35,335 nucleotides of DNA from JBBITW01 sp037440525 (lineage in GTDB: Bacteria > Desulfobacterota > BSN033 > UBA1163), in NCBI GenBank assembly GCA_037440525.1, contig JBBITW010000012.1, forward strand, positions 1-35,335, in the 5' to 3' direction. The notes below the pieces were generated by a model. The model saw nothing but the letters and a program-made list of their open reading frames with translations. It had not been told where the DNA came from and did not search any database. A program made the translations under genes and the position numbers. Shown here one piece after another: positions 1 through 7,467 of this stretch; the first letter of the stretch is position 1; each line of letters starts with the position of its first letter.

Positions 1-360
1 AGTTAACCCAATCTTTTCCGCCCTCGATTTCAATTTTGAGTATTTGGCTAACTCCTCATTGTTTCGGATAAGGGCAAGTTCCCCTACTCGCCTGAAAGGA
101 ACTCCAAGTTCCTGGCATAGGGGCTCCATAAGAGGCATACTATTCCAGACAAGTTTGCTTCGGAGATATTCAGGACGAAATTCCAATGCATCCCCTCCCT
201 GACATACGATACACATATTGGCCTTGGTACTACCCCATCCAAAATCAGTCTCTTTTTCGACCAATGAAACATCAACCTTATACCTCGAGAGCTCCCTTGC
301 CACAGAAGCCCCTAATATCCCACCCCCAATAATTAAAACTTCTGTTTCGAAATTAGCCAT
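1..360 (-). CDS. FAD-dependent oxidoreductase, GlpA/DAO family (3' end outside window)
   Basis: The first 120 residues are present; the gene runs off the left edge of the window. The N-terminus is a Rossmann FAD-binding fold with the dinucleotide motif IIGGGILGASVARELS (about residues 10-25) and the acidic strand end SLVEKE (33-38). The following GWGSTKAN stretch matches the flavin-contacting segment of the D-amino-acid oxidase / anaerobic glycerol-3-phosphate dehydrogenase superfamily. The ATG at 358-360 is preceded by GGAAGG about 8 bases upstream, which supports this start. It lies 80 bp downstream of the DUF1847 gene on the same strand. Family membership is clear. The substrate is not, because the substrate-binding half is missing. 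Confidence 0.85.
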   Translation of the reverse strand, partial: MANFETEVLIIGGGILGASVARELSRYKVDVSLVEKETDFGWGSTKANMCIVCQGGDALEFRPEYLRSKLVWNSMPLMEPLCQELGVPFRRVGELALIRNNEELAKYSKLKSRAEKIGLT

Positions 361-440
361 TTTATATACCTTCCATTTTCTTATTCCGGTTTTTAACCTT
401 ATGAAATCGATCAATCTCCAATGTTTGTTCAGAAATTATT

Positions 441-1121
441 TCAAAACCCTTGCTTTAGCATACGTGAATAATATGACCCTGTGGTATAAAGGGCAGCGCA
501 GGGATTATGGCCAAGCACTCGATCTTTTGTCACCAGCACTGTGCAAAATGCTTCAGAATATTTAAGAAATAAAGAATCGTGTCCCACACAGAGGCCTAAC
601 ATAATATTAAAATCGGTTTTCTCCTCATTAAGTATCATGGCCTGAGAAATTGGACTGCACATCGGTTCAAACTCCCCGATTCGAACCTTCTCTTCCTCTT
701 TTATTCCAATATACTCCTTTGGAATTCTACCTGCCTTGCAGATAACAGAAACAACCTCAAAACCCTGGGCTTCCAAAATCTGGTTAAGAGCAGAGGCTTC
801 ATTTTGAAGGCCATTACAGAATGCCACTCCCAACTTCTTATAGCCCATCTTCTTAGCAAATTCACAGATTTCCTGAACACGCGGTTTTACAGGGCAGGGA
901 ACAAATGGTTTCTTGTCCCGGTTGATATAACACTCTGCTTCCTGGACAGAGGCTTCATGAGCAAATTTCAAAATATCAGGCTTTGAATATTCTTCTTTGG
1001 CCTTCTCCACTACTTCCTTCCGATTTATGGTTGGACAGTTGGCAGGCCCCTGCCCTTCCGGAGAGCGACAAATCTTTTCCTTGATTTTACATTTGGCACA
1101 TTCAGCTTTGGCTCTTTCCAT
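441..1121 (-). CDS. DUF1847 metal-binding protein
   Basis: This 226-residue cysteine-rich protein starts with CAKCKIKEKIC and has further Cys in CPVKP, FCNG, CKAGR, MCSP, GLCVGHD and HNPCAALY. The length and Cys/His pattern match the uncharacterised DUF1847 family of anaerobes, thought to bind metal. The start has a GGGGGAG ribosome site just upstream. It lies 13 bp after a DUF364 gene on the same strand and probably shares its transcript. The neighbourhood (two DUF364 chelation-domain proteins, ferredoxin, metallo-hydrolase) points to metal or Fe-S handling, but no reaction can be assigned. Confidence 0.8.
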   Translation of the reverse strand: MERAKAECAKCKIKEKICRSPEGQGPANCPTINRKEVVEKAKEEYSKPDILKFAHEASVQEAECYINRDKKPFVPCPVKPRVQEICEFAKKMGYKKLGVAFCNGLQNEASALNQILEAQGFEVVSVICKAGRIPKEYIGIKEEEKVRIGEFEPMCSPISQAMILNEEKTDFNIMLGLCVGHDSLFLKYSEAFCTVLVTKDRVLGHNPCAALYTTGSYYSRMLKQGF

Positions 1122-1134
1122 GGTTTCTCCCCCT

Positions 1135-1857
1135 TTATGATTTTATCATAGTAAGAAGTCTAACTCCTGCGACTTCTTTAAACGTGGCGCCCTCGCTGAT
1201 TGAACGAATCAATCTGTCTGGATCTATTATCTTTGAACCACATATGGCATCGATTCCATGATCAAAGAGAACAGCAGAAAGTGGAGAAGTTGGACCTATC
1301 AAAATAACAAAAGCCTTTTCACAAAGACTCAAAAGTCCCTCAAGAGTATGATTGATAAAAGACGTTCCTGTAATTCCAACAACATCACACTCTGGCAATA
1401 TTCTATCTGCCTCTTTTGCAGGTAAATCACCCTCTCTGAGCCTCTGCTCAAGAACCCAGAAATTTCTTATCCTCTCCCTCAATTTCGGAATCCAGGGAAA
1501 GTGGCCAATTATCGCAACATTTTTCCCCTCACCCTTTTCAAGAATTAGATCAAAGGCGTTTTTCTCAATACACTTCGATTCATCGATATCGATCAAAGAA
1601 TTTATGGTTGCCATACCAATGGATGCCTCAAGAAGGCTACTGGATTTTGCATATTCCGAAAGCTCAAGTGCCGTCTTTTGAGTCAATCTTCCAACATCTC
1701 TCACACCTCTTTCATGCGAAGGACCCTCTTCTCTAAAAGTTGAAGAAAGACCACAGTTCTTACTAACAACAGCAGTCCAGAAGACACAGGTATGAACACT
1801 TTTAACGGGAAAGTCTCTCCCCTTGAGGCTGGAAATAAGATCTTCTAATACTTTCAT
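1135..1857 (-). CDS. DUF364 (putative heavy-metal chelation) protein, copy 1
   Basis: The protein has 240 residues: an N-terminal DUF4213-like half (with FREEGPSHERGVRDVG) and a C-terminal DUF364 half containing VAIIGHFPWIPKL, ECDVVGITGTSFINHTLE and VILIGPTSPLS. The family is described as a putative heavy-metal chelation domain with unknown physiology and is frequent in anaerobes. The ATG at 1855-1857 is preferred over the TTG one codon upstream; GGGGATAG provides the ribosome site. A paralogue lies at 3294-4070, and the two flank a metallo-hydrolase, a ferredoxin and a small membrane protein, so a shared metal-related task is plausible but unproven. Confidence 0.8.
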   Translation of the reverse strand: MKVLEDLISSLKGRDFPVKSVHTCVFWTAVVSKNCGLSSTFREEGPSHERGVRDVGRLTQKTALELSEYAKSSSLLEASIGMATINSLIDIDESKCIEKNAFDLILEKGEGKNVAIIGHFPWIPKLRERIRNFWVLEQRLREGDLPAKEADRILPECDVVGITGTSFINHTLEGLLSLCEKAFVILIGPTSPLSAVLFDHGIDAICGSKIIDPDRLIRSISEGATFKEVAGVRLLTMIKS

Positions 1858-1890
1858 CAACTATCCCCTTCTCTCTTCAGAAATCAATAT

Positions 1891-2730
1891 TCATATTTCT
1901 AACACACTTCCCACGCATCCATAGAAGAATCGCTCCCCAAACTCCAAATGAAGTCTGAAAGATGCCCTCATCCCTGTGCAGTGGGAAACCCCTATCTTCT
2001 CAACCTCTAATTTGTTTAACGCAATGATCGACTCTTCCAATTGTTCAGGTGTTAAAAAATCTAAATGTGTTCCACCCAAAATAGCATAGAATTTTTCCTT
2101 TCCTGTCTTATCAATGACATGATTAATTATATTGATCATTCCCGAATGTGCACAACCGAGAATCAAAACCAGTCCTCTTTCTGTTTCAATAATAAGCGAT
2201 TGATCATCAAGAAAAATGTCTTCTTCGGTTTTTCCGTCGATTTCAGCAAAAAGCCTTGGATCGGGTTTCTCAAAGGGAGTCTTTCGCGGCACTTCCCCTG
2301 TTAAATACATACCTTTCTCAATTTCTAAAAAATCTTTATTGAGAATAAAATTTGCACCGAGAAGTTCCAGAAATCTCTTCTTATAAGGAAGACCTACAAA
2401 TCTCCTTATCTCCTTACCATCTTCTCTTACCACATGAATTCGATCCAGAAACACATGAGGATGAGCATGGACATCAACATTGCCCTTTAGTTTTAAAACT
2501 TCAGGAAGACCTCCAGTGTGGTCATAATGACCGTGACTTAAAAAGATTTTACTAATAGTCCTAATATCTTTATCAAGAATAAGACTATTTGTTACGACAG
2601 AGTAGCCCCTACCCGTATCAAATAGATAGTTACCCCTATCTGTCTCAATAAAAGCACAAAAACCATGTTCTCCTGTCCCAACCAGCTTACCCACTAAATT
2701 TTCACACAAAATCGTGATCCTCGTTTTCAT
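1891..2730 (-). CDS. Metallo-beta-lactamase-fold hydrolase (COG1237-like)
   Basis: The 279-residue enzyme carries the signature metal motif SHGHYDHTGG (residues 65-74: H66, H68, D70, H71), a later GCAHSG segment and VSHCTG near the C-terminus. That layout is typical of the COG1237 subfamily, sometimes annotated as a dihydropterin-ribofuranosylaminobenzene phosphate synthase. I chose the internal ATG at 2728-2730 over an upstream ATG at 2770-2772 because GGAGG sits 7 bases before it and the protein then begins at the usual MKTRITILCEN. It follows the ferredoxin gene on the same strand. The real substrate is unknown. Confidence 0.85.
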   Translation of the reverse strand: MKTRITILCENLVGKLVGTGEHGFCAFIETDRGNYLFDTGRGYSVVTNSLILDKDIRTISKIFLSHGHYDHTGGLPEVLKLKGNVDVHAHPHVFLDRIHVVREDGKEIRRFVGLPYKKRFLELLGANFILNKDFLEIEKGMYLTGEVPRKTPFEKPDPRLFAEIDGKTEEDIFLDDQSLIIETERGLVLILGCAHSGMINIINHVIDKTGKEKFYAILGGTHLDFLTPEQLEESIIALNKLEVEKIGVSHCTGMRASFRLHLEFGERFFYGCVGSVLEI

Positions 2731-2816
2731 TAGTAACCTCCTTGACCAATCTAACTGGATCTCCTCATACAATTTCCCCTTTTAGATAACTTTATTAAAC
2801 ATACCTTCCTGCAACC

Positions 2817-2993
2817 CTACGCCCCTTCGCTTATGGCTTCCTCAGGACATTCTTCTATACAGGTCCCACAGTCGACACAAACCTCCTCATCAACCCTCGC
2901 CTTTCCATCTTCCACTTTAATTGCTTCTACTGGACATCCTTCCTCACATGTCCCACATCCTGTACATTTCTCAAGATCAACAATTACTGCCAT
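2817..2993 (-). CDS. Small 2x[4Fe-4S] ferredoxin
   Basis: This 58-residue ferredoxin has two complete CxxCxxCxxxCP motifs: C10, C13, C16, C20 and C39, C42, C45, C49. It should be a soluble low-potential electron carrier. GGAGGG at 2999-3004 precedes the ATG. The start codon lies inside the last codons of the upstream read-through ORF (2977-3270), overlapping it by 17 bp, so ferredoxin translation may be coupled to read-through of the TGA in that gene. It is followed by the metallo-hydrolase gene 86 bp downstream. Confidence 0.9.
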   Translation of the reverse strand: MAVIVDLEKCTGCGTCEEGCPVEAIKVEDGKARVDEEVCVDCGTCIEECPEEAISEGA

Positions 2994-3270
2994 TTTCTCC
3001 CTCCTTTTTAATTTTTAATTTTTTATATTCACCAATAATTCCATTGGCACATAAGATTCCACCAAAGAAGAGAATGAATCCAGCAATCAGAAAAAGCCAC
3101 ATAAAAATCCCAAGTTCCATCAAACTGATGGCAATTAACGAAACTCAATACCCGATTACTGGATAAAGGATCCCATATCTTCTTGGTTGCTTTCGAATTG
3201 GTCCCCAATCAAATTCAATGACTCCATGTTGAATTTGTTTTCCAATCTCTCCTAAAAGTTTTGATTCCAT
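2977..3270 (-). CDS. Candidate small membrane selenoprotein (TGA at codon 42)
   Basis: An open frame of 98 codons is interrupted only by TGA at 3145-3147. Before it lie 41 residues with a polar N-terminus (HGVIEFDWGPIRKQPRR) and then GILYPVIGY. After it, the same frame gives strongly hydrophobic sequence forming two likely membrane helices (about 36-50 and 53-75) and a basic tail (EYKKLKIKK). GAGG about 9-12 bases upstream supports the ATG at 3268-3270. A hairpin fitting the bacterial SECIS rule follows the TGA. Read as a stop, the gene would be a 41-residue peptide followed by a hydrophobic ORF without its own ribosome site. No homologous family is recognised and the function is unknown. Sec insertion is inferred, not proven. 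Confidence 0.65.
3115..3134 (-). promoter_or_regulatory. Candidate bacterial SECIS hairpin for the TGA at 3145-3147
   Basis: On the minus strand a perfect 6-bp stem CCATCA/TGATGG (3117-3122 with 3126-3131) closes a 3-nt loop GUU, and TT/AA pairs extend it around one bulged G. The loop begins 19 nt after the TGA and has G in first position, matching the known constraints of bacterial SECIS elements (loop about 16-37 nt from UGA with a G near its start). Confidence 0.65.
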
Positions 3271-3293
3271 CTCTTTCTTCCTCACCGTAAAAC

Positions 3294-4070
3294 CTATTGG
3301 TTTCTACTGTATGGACAAAACCTTTTTAACCCAAACAGTTTGCAGATTCCCGCTCCTGTTACACCATAGATTAGATAATCTTTCTTGTATTTCTGAGCGA
3401 AATGCATAATGTGATCGAAAGTTCCGTTGACAAAAGTCGTTCCTGTGATCAGAATTAAATCGGATTGTTTAATTAATTCTTCTGTCATTTCGTTGCCATC
3501 CCACACCTTTACTCCATATTTAGTAGAATGAATGTTTTGTTTATTTAGGTCTGTTATCCTGATATTATCTTTCCCAAAGATTTTAACCAAGTTCTCTGCA
3601 ATGGCAGGATTTAAACCTACAAACCCTACCCTGATCCTTCCCCATTTTTTTAAAATTTGAGAAGCTATTTCCTCCCCGCATCTTTCAGGGTCTTCATCTT
3701 TGCAATGAATTGTATTCTCAATAATATTGAGATATTTGAGCATTGCATTTAGTGTGGCTACAAAGATGCTTCGTTCTTTGTTTGATGTGAGAGGAATATT
3801 AAGTACCTCTTCTAAATTCCCCACAAATTCCCCAGGAGAATCAGTAAAAGCATGAGCCTTAACTCCAAGAATCTCTGCTTCAACCATCCTTTCTTTTCCT
3901 AAAATAATGGGAAAGTCCCTTCTTCCCGGCGCCCCAATAGCTTCCTCGGGGGTTAGTGTTTTTACAAGAACAGAAACTCTCAAATTGTTTAGTTTATTTC
4001 TTCTTACAATTTCAATAATTTTACGTTTTGATTCTGACAATATACCATTATCTCTATATCCTTTCAGCAT
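3294..4070 (-). CDS. DUF364 (putative heavy-metal chelation) protein, copy 2
   Basis: This 258-residue DUF364-family protein has an N-terminal DUF4213-type region with the GAPGRRDFPIILGKERM segment and a C-terminal half with RVGFVGLNPAIAENL, SDLILITGTTFVNGTFD and YGVTGAGICKLFG. The glycine-rich ITGT(S/T)F(I/V)N block is shared with copy 1 at 1135-1857, but overall the two are divergent, so this is an old duplication or two independently kept subfamilies. The ribosome site is weak (GAAGGG about 8 bases upstream). It ends 23 bp before the TGA-containing membrane protein gene, consistent with co-transcription. The function is unknown beyond presumed metal binding. Confidence 0.8.
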   Translation of the reverse strand: MLKGYRDNGILSESKRKIIEIVRRNKLNNLRVSVLVKTLTPEEAIGAPGRRDFPIILGKERMVEAEILGVKAHAFTDSPGEFVGNLEEVLNIPLTSNKERSIFVATLNAMLKYLNIIENTIHCKDEDPERCGEEIASQILKKWGRIRVGFVGLNPAIAENLVKIFGKDNIRITDLNKQNIHSTKYGVKVWDGNEMTEELIKQSDLILITGTTFVNGTFDHIMHFAQKYKKDYLIYGVTGAGICKLFGLKRFCPYSRNQ

Positions 4071-4082
4071 ATCTTAATCCCT

Positions 4083-4157
4083 TCAATTTTCTGTCCAGCC
4101 ATTAATAGGAGAAAGAATCAACAGCCCCAATCCAATTAAAGTAAAAATTCTCTTCAT
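4083..4157 (-). CDS. Possible 24-residue hydrophobic peptide or signal-peptide remnant
   Basis: ATG at 4155-4157, preceded by GGAAAGG, opens a 24-codon frame that reads like a bacterial signal peptide (MKRIFTLIGLGLLIL then SPINGW) and ends at TGA, with TAA two codons later. It sits between the broken flavoprotein gene and DUF364 copy 2. It may be the surviving 5' end of a lost exported protein or a leader peptide. Evidence is limited to composition and the ribosome site. Confidence 0.3.
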   Translation of the reverse strand: MKRIFTLIGLGLLILSPINGWTEN

Positions 4158-4242
4158 CAGCCTTTCCTTCTAAAACTCCAATTTTTCTTTACCAATTGCC
4201 CCGATATAATATTTTAAAACTACATTTTATTATTTATTTTCG

Positions 4243-5480
4243 TCACACCTTAACTTTGCGATAAATTTTTTTAACGGCTTGCTCTGCAGCGATTAAAATC
4301 GGATCCAAAGGAGCCGAGAATGGTGGCGCGTAGGCGAAATCGAGTCTTGAAATTTCATCAATTGTCATCTTCTGATGAATTGCTACTGCTAATGCATTAA
4401 TCCTTCTTGCAACACCTTCTCTGCCTGCCATCTGGGCTCCCAAGAGCCTCCCGTTTCTCCTATCAAAAATCAATTTTATTAACATTCTTTCTGAGCCGGG
4501 CATATAGCCCACCTTGGATTCAGCCTCAATGATCTGAGAATCCATATCAAAACCGTATCGTTTAGCTACATGAGTCCCTAAACCCGTGAAGGCTACCTCC
4601 AGTTCAAATACCTTGAAAGCAGCCGACCCTACTACTCCATAAAAAGTAGCATCTCCACCCGCTGCATTTTCTCCTGCCACCCGTCCCTGTTTGTTAGCAA
4701 TATCCCCTAAGGGTGTATAAACCCAGTTCTGACTTACCAGATTGAAGACTTCACAACAATCTCCAGCAGCATAAATATTTTCTATATTTGTCCTTTGTGC
4801 ACTATCTGTTCTAATAGCTCCAGTCTTTCCAATATTAATACCTGCATCTCTTGCTATTTCTTTTCTAACTCCTTTAATATCCTTTCTGAGATTTCCCTTT
4901 CGAGATTACCTGCAGGCAAATCCCTTCGGCAAAAAAGGTAGGTTTCAAGACCTCTCAGGCGAAATGCTTCACACATCTCAAGCCCAATAAATCCACCACC
5001 AATAACAGAAACCTGTTTCGGTCTTTTTTCATCAATATAGTTTCTGATAAGGATTCCATCTTGAAGGTCTTTAAGAGTGAAGATGTTGGTGGCCTCACTT
5101 CCAGGTATGTTCAGTCTTCTGGAACGAGCACCAGTGGCAATGATGAGTTTATCATAGGAAAAGGATTCTGTTTCAAATTTTGATAAATTTACAACTTCAA
5201 TCTTTTTCGCCTCTGGGTCAATCTTTGTGACGCGGTGTTCCGTCAGGACATCAATATCCTGCATCTCCTTAAATTGCTGAGGGGTCCGAACCACTAATTT
5301 CTTTTGATCTTTGACTACATCGCCGATGTAGTATGGAGTTTCTCATGATCCATAAGATATAAATCGACCCTGTTCAAACATAGTAATTTCAAGATCAGGA
5401 TTGACTCGTTTGGCCCTTGCCGCTGCGCTCGGTCCTGCTGCAGAACCACCAATGATGAGGAGTTTTCCTTTCTTTGACAC
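4243..5480 (-). pseudogene. CoA-disulfide reductase/NADH oxidase-family flavoprotein with TGA at the active-site Cys; frame broken at about 4856
   Basis: A GTG start at 5478-5480 with AGGAGG upstream gives a FAD-binding N-terminus (LLIIGGSAAGPSAAARA) and then ISYGS-TGA-ETPYYIG. In CoA-disulfide reductases and Nox enzymes this place is occupied by the redox-active Cys (ISYxxCGxPYY), so TGA at codon 46 reads naturally as selenocysteine; a SECIS-like hairpin follows. The frame continues through the NAD-binding motif VIGGGFIGLEMCEA to a TAG at 4854-4856. The expected C-terminal half (DAGINIGKTGAIRTD, YAAGDCCEV, FAYAPPFSAPLDP) continues in another frame to 4243. By comparison with the family roughly 40 residues are missing at the junction. 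The cause is either a real deletion or an assembly collapse. The role would be NAD(P)H-dependent disulfide or oxygen reduction. Confidence 0.75.
5314..5332 (-). promoter_or_regulatory. Candidate bacterial SECIS hairpin for the TGA at 5343-5345
   Basis: On the minus strand a perfect 8-bp stem ACTACATC/GATGTAGT closes a GGC loop. The stem begins 11 nt and the loop 19 nt after the TGA, and the loop starts with G, as expected for SelB-binding SECIS elements in bacteria. Its position just downstream of a TGA that replaces a catalytic Cys makes chance unlikely. Confidence 0.75.
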
Positions 5481-5529
5481 ATTACCTCCTAAATTCTATA
5501 GCCATAAAATATGGCCGCAGTTTGTAGCC

Positions 5530-5603
5530 GCAATCTTTAGATTGCAATATTTATAAAAGATTTAAATAATTCAAATGATACTTTTATCGCAGGCTAAAGC
5601 CTG
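5530..5603. repeat. Two short palindromes between fur and the flavoprotein gene
   Basis: The 140-bp gap holds GCAATCT-TT-AGATTGC (5530-5545) and CAGGCT-AA-AGCCTG (5590-5603). The 12-mer TTATAAAAGATT also occurs twice as a direct repeat (5551-5562 and 5607-5618). This looks like REP-type intergenic palindromes. No convincing promoter was picked out here. Confidence 0.5.
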
Positions 5604-5620
5604 TGGTTATAAAAGATTGC

Positions 5621-6079
5621 CTACGAAAATTGCCAATCAGGTATTCGATTCTTATTTCTGGACGCCCTCTTGCAACTGTTACATTTCCCGAATACATGAA
5701 TGGAAATATTATCCGGTTTAAAATTCTTCTGCTTATATAGATCCAACTTAAGAATCTCAAGACACTCACTTGAGAAATCGATAATCTTTCCACAATTTTC
5801 ACAAATCAAATGGCAATGACTTTTTTTATTATAAGCAGGTTCGTAATAAAAAGAATTCTTTTTTATATCGAGCCTCTCAATAACATGGGATTGCTCCAGA
5901 AGCTTTAATGTTCTATATATTGTGGGCCTCGAGACTCCCGTTCCCCTGCCACTGAGTGAAGAATACAAACTTTCAGCATTAAAATGGTCTTTTCTGGTTT
6001 CAATCTCTTTCAGAATGATCTCTCTTCCCTTCGTTGTTTTTAATCCCTTTGACCTCAGAAAATCTTTAAACGATTGCAT
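5621..6079 (-). CDS. Fur-family metal- or peroxide-responsive repressor
   Basis: The 152-residue protein has the Fur layout: a winged-helix DNA-binding domain (about 1-85) with VSRPTIYRTLKLLEQ as recognition region, then a metal-binding dimerisation domain with HCHLICENCGKIIDF and a second CNSC pair, forming the structural Cys4 zinc site. Sequence alone does not separate Fur from PerR or Zur; the neighbouring disulfide-reductase/NADH-oxidase-family gene 140 bp downstream and a rubredoxin-like zinc ribbon upstream favour a redox-stress role. The ribosome site is weak. Just upstream, near 6110-6135, an AT-rich stretch with TTGATAAATTGAAAATGAGA resembles a Fur-box and could mediate autoregulation, but the match is loose. 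Confidence 0.85.
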   Translation of the reverse strand: MQSFKDFLRSKGLKTTKGREIILKEIETRKDHFNAESLYSSLSGRGTGVSRPTIYRTLKLLEQSHVIERLDIKKNSFYYEPAYNKKSHCHLICENCGKIIDFSSECLEILKLDLYKQKNFKPDNISIHVFGKCNSCKRASRNKNRIPDWQFS

Positions 6080-6176
6080 GATGTTTCTCGTAATTAAAAG
6101 AGTTTGAATCTCATTTTCAATTTATCAATAAATAAAAGTTCTCCTAAAGGAATTTTATTAATAATGCCTCGAGACC

Positions 6177-6419
6177 TCAATCCCTTCTACAGCTACCTCC
6201 TGTAGAACACGGAGGTGTTGTGCAACGCTCTTCCCTTCCGCAACATGTATGACCGGGTGATCTCTTCTCACTTTTTAGTGGATGGGCAACGGAGAGGACC
6301 TTTTCTAACTGTGAACTTCCACATTGCTTGCAGTTCAAGGTTTGACCTTTCGAACCTATACCCACTAAAAACTCTGAAACACTTCCACAATTATTACAGC
6401 GATATTCATAGATAGGCAT
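6177..6419 (-). CDS. FmdB-type zinc ribbon protein
   Basis: This 80-residue protein begins MPIYEYRCNNCGSVSEFL and carries a second CxxC (CKQCGS), the standard FmdB/CxxC_CxxC_SSSS zinc ribbon. Members are putative regulators or metal-binding accessory proteins in anaerobes. The C-terminal 25 residues add an unusual Cys-rich tail (HTCCGREERC, CTTPPCSTGGSC) that may bind additional metal. GAGGAGG six bases upstream gives a strong ribosome site. It lies 22 bp after the small hypothetical gene at 6441-6722. Confidence 0.85.
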   Translation of the reverse strand: MPIYEYRCNNCGSVSEFLVGIGSKGQTLNCKQCGSSQLEKVLSVAHPLKSEKRSPGHTCCGREERCTTPPCSTGGSCRRD

Positions 6420-6440
6420 TTAAAACCTCCTCAAAATAAC

Positions 6441-6722
6441 TTATTCTTTTATGATAATCTTATAACTTACTTTTTCTTCTTCAGGATATATGAGGAATGT
6501 GACCTTTCTCCCTTCCATGAGATATTCTTCATATTGGCTTCGAAGTTGAGCAAAATCAGTTGATTCCAGAAATAGCCTTAAAACTTCAAGCCTCTCCCCA
6601 AGTTCTTCATCATCCGCTCCCTTTTTAAGAAGGAGATTAAGGGTTTTTTCATATTCTTTTTTGGATAACGTTTCAATACAACTTGAAAGTGTGGGGTTAA
6701 TTTCAATAAATACCATACCCAT
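6441..6722 (-). CDS. Hypothetical protein, 93 residues
   Basis: I do not recognise the family. The protein is acidic, soluble and mostly helical in appearance (long Leu/Glu-rich segment LLLKKGADDEELGERLEVL, then a C-terminal strand-like FLIYPEEEKVSYKIIIKE). Its start overlaps the 3' end of the 251-residue gene by 20 bp, a sign of translational coupling. A second in-frame ATG two codons downstream (6714-6716) is an alternative start. No metal-binding motif is visible; the single Cys is near residue 15. Confidence 0.6.
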   Translation of the reverse strand: MGMVFIEINPTLSSCIETLSKKEYEKTLNLLLKKGADDEELGERLEVLRLFLESTDFAQLRSQYEEYLMEGRKVTFLIYPEEEKVSYKIIIKE

Positions 6723-7458
6723 CCCTTTTATCAGAAAAGCCCGGGGTTTTTACCTCAAAATATTTGTCCATGGGCAGATGGGCAAATAAAACAGCACCAA
6801 TACAAGGAACCACATATTTAATTTGCCACTTTGACCCAATGATATTAAAAAATTCCATACAGGATGAACATACGTGGAAGCTATTAGCAATAGAATATGG
6901 TACCACTATTCCATTAAGGTTTATAAAAAACTTTGGATCGATGAAATTGGAATGGTTTGCTGAATGACTTGTAAAGATTTTATCGAAATCAAATGGTTCA
7001 TTTGACCTACGACGTTCGAACCAAATTTGATAAAAATCCTTTTCAATCGGTTCGACATTATCCCAAACCTTAGGTTTACTTCTTTGATATTCAGGGGATT
7101 TGACCAACTGTGCAATCTCTTCAGAGGACGGAAAACGATCAGGTTTAAAATTCGATTCCCTAATAATGATCGGATTCCCAATATCCATATGGTCTAATGA
7201 TGTATTGCTAATTATAAGAGTCTTCCCTGCCTTTTCAGATTTCCAATACCAGGAAGTCCTCCTTTTACAAAAACCATACCATGCCAGAGGGCTTAAGTAA
7301 GAAACCTCTCTTGAAATCCTTAGAACCCTGCATGGAATTCGAGCCTCATCTTTGAGTTCAATCCCTTTTTCTTCAAAATCCCTTCTGATCCTCTCCAGCC
7401 CTTCCCGATCTATCCAGTAACAGAATTTTTGGTAGACCATTAACTTTTCTCCACTCAT
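6703..7458 (-). CDS. Hypothetical protein with a CxxC pair, 251 residues
   Basis: No family is recognised. The N-terminal region (about 1-75) is charged and Trp/Tyr-rich (YWIDREGLERIRRDFEEKG, WYGFCKRRTSWYW). The C-terminal part holds HVCSSCMEFFNIIGSKW followed by a hydrophobic strand and VPCIGAVLFAHLPMDKYF, so three Cys lie close together and could bind a metal. There is no signal peptide. The ribosome-site purines (GGGGGGAG) lie in the left end of the MITE-like element at 7468-7676. It is coupled to the 93-residue gene downstream and sits between the ORP-like cluster and the FmdB/Fur genes. Confidence 0.6.
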   Translation of the reverse strand: MSGEKLMVYQKFCYWIDREGLERIRRDFEEKGIELKDEARIPCRVLRISREVSYLSPLAWYGFCKRRTSWYWKSEKAGKTLIISNTSLDHMDIGNPIIIRESNFKPDRFPSSEEIAQLVKSPEYQRSKPKVWDNVEPIEKDFYQIWFERRRSNEPFDFDKIFTSHSANHSNFIDPKFFINLNGIVVPYSIANSFHVCSSCMEFFNIIGSKWQIKYVVPCIGAVLFAHLPMDKYFEVKTPGFSDKRDGYGIY

Positions 7459-7467
7459 TATCCCTAT

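Noticed and set aside
4083..4085. TGA in the 24-codon hydrophobic peptide as Sec
   Set aside because: TAA follows two codons later, so read-through adds nothing.
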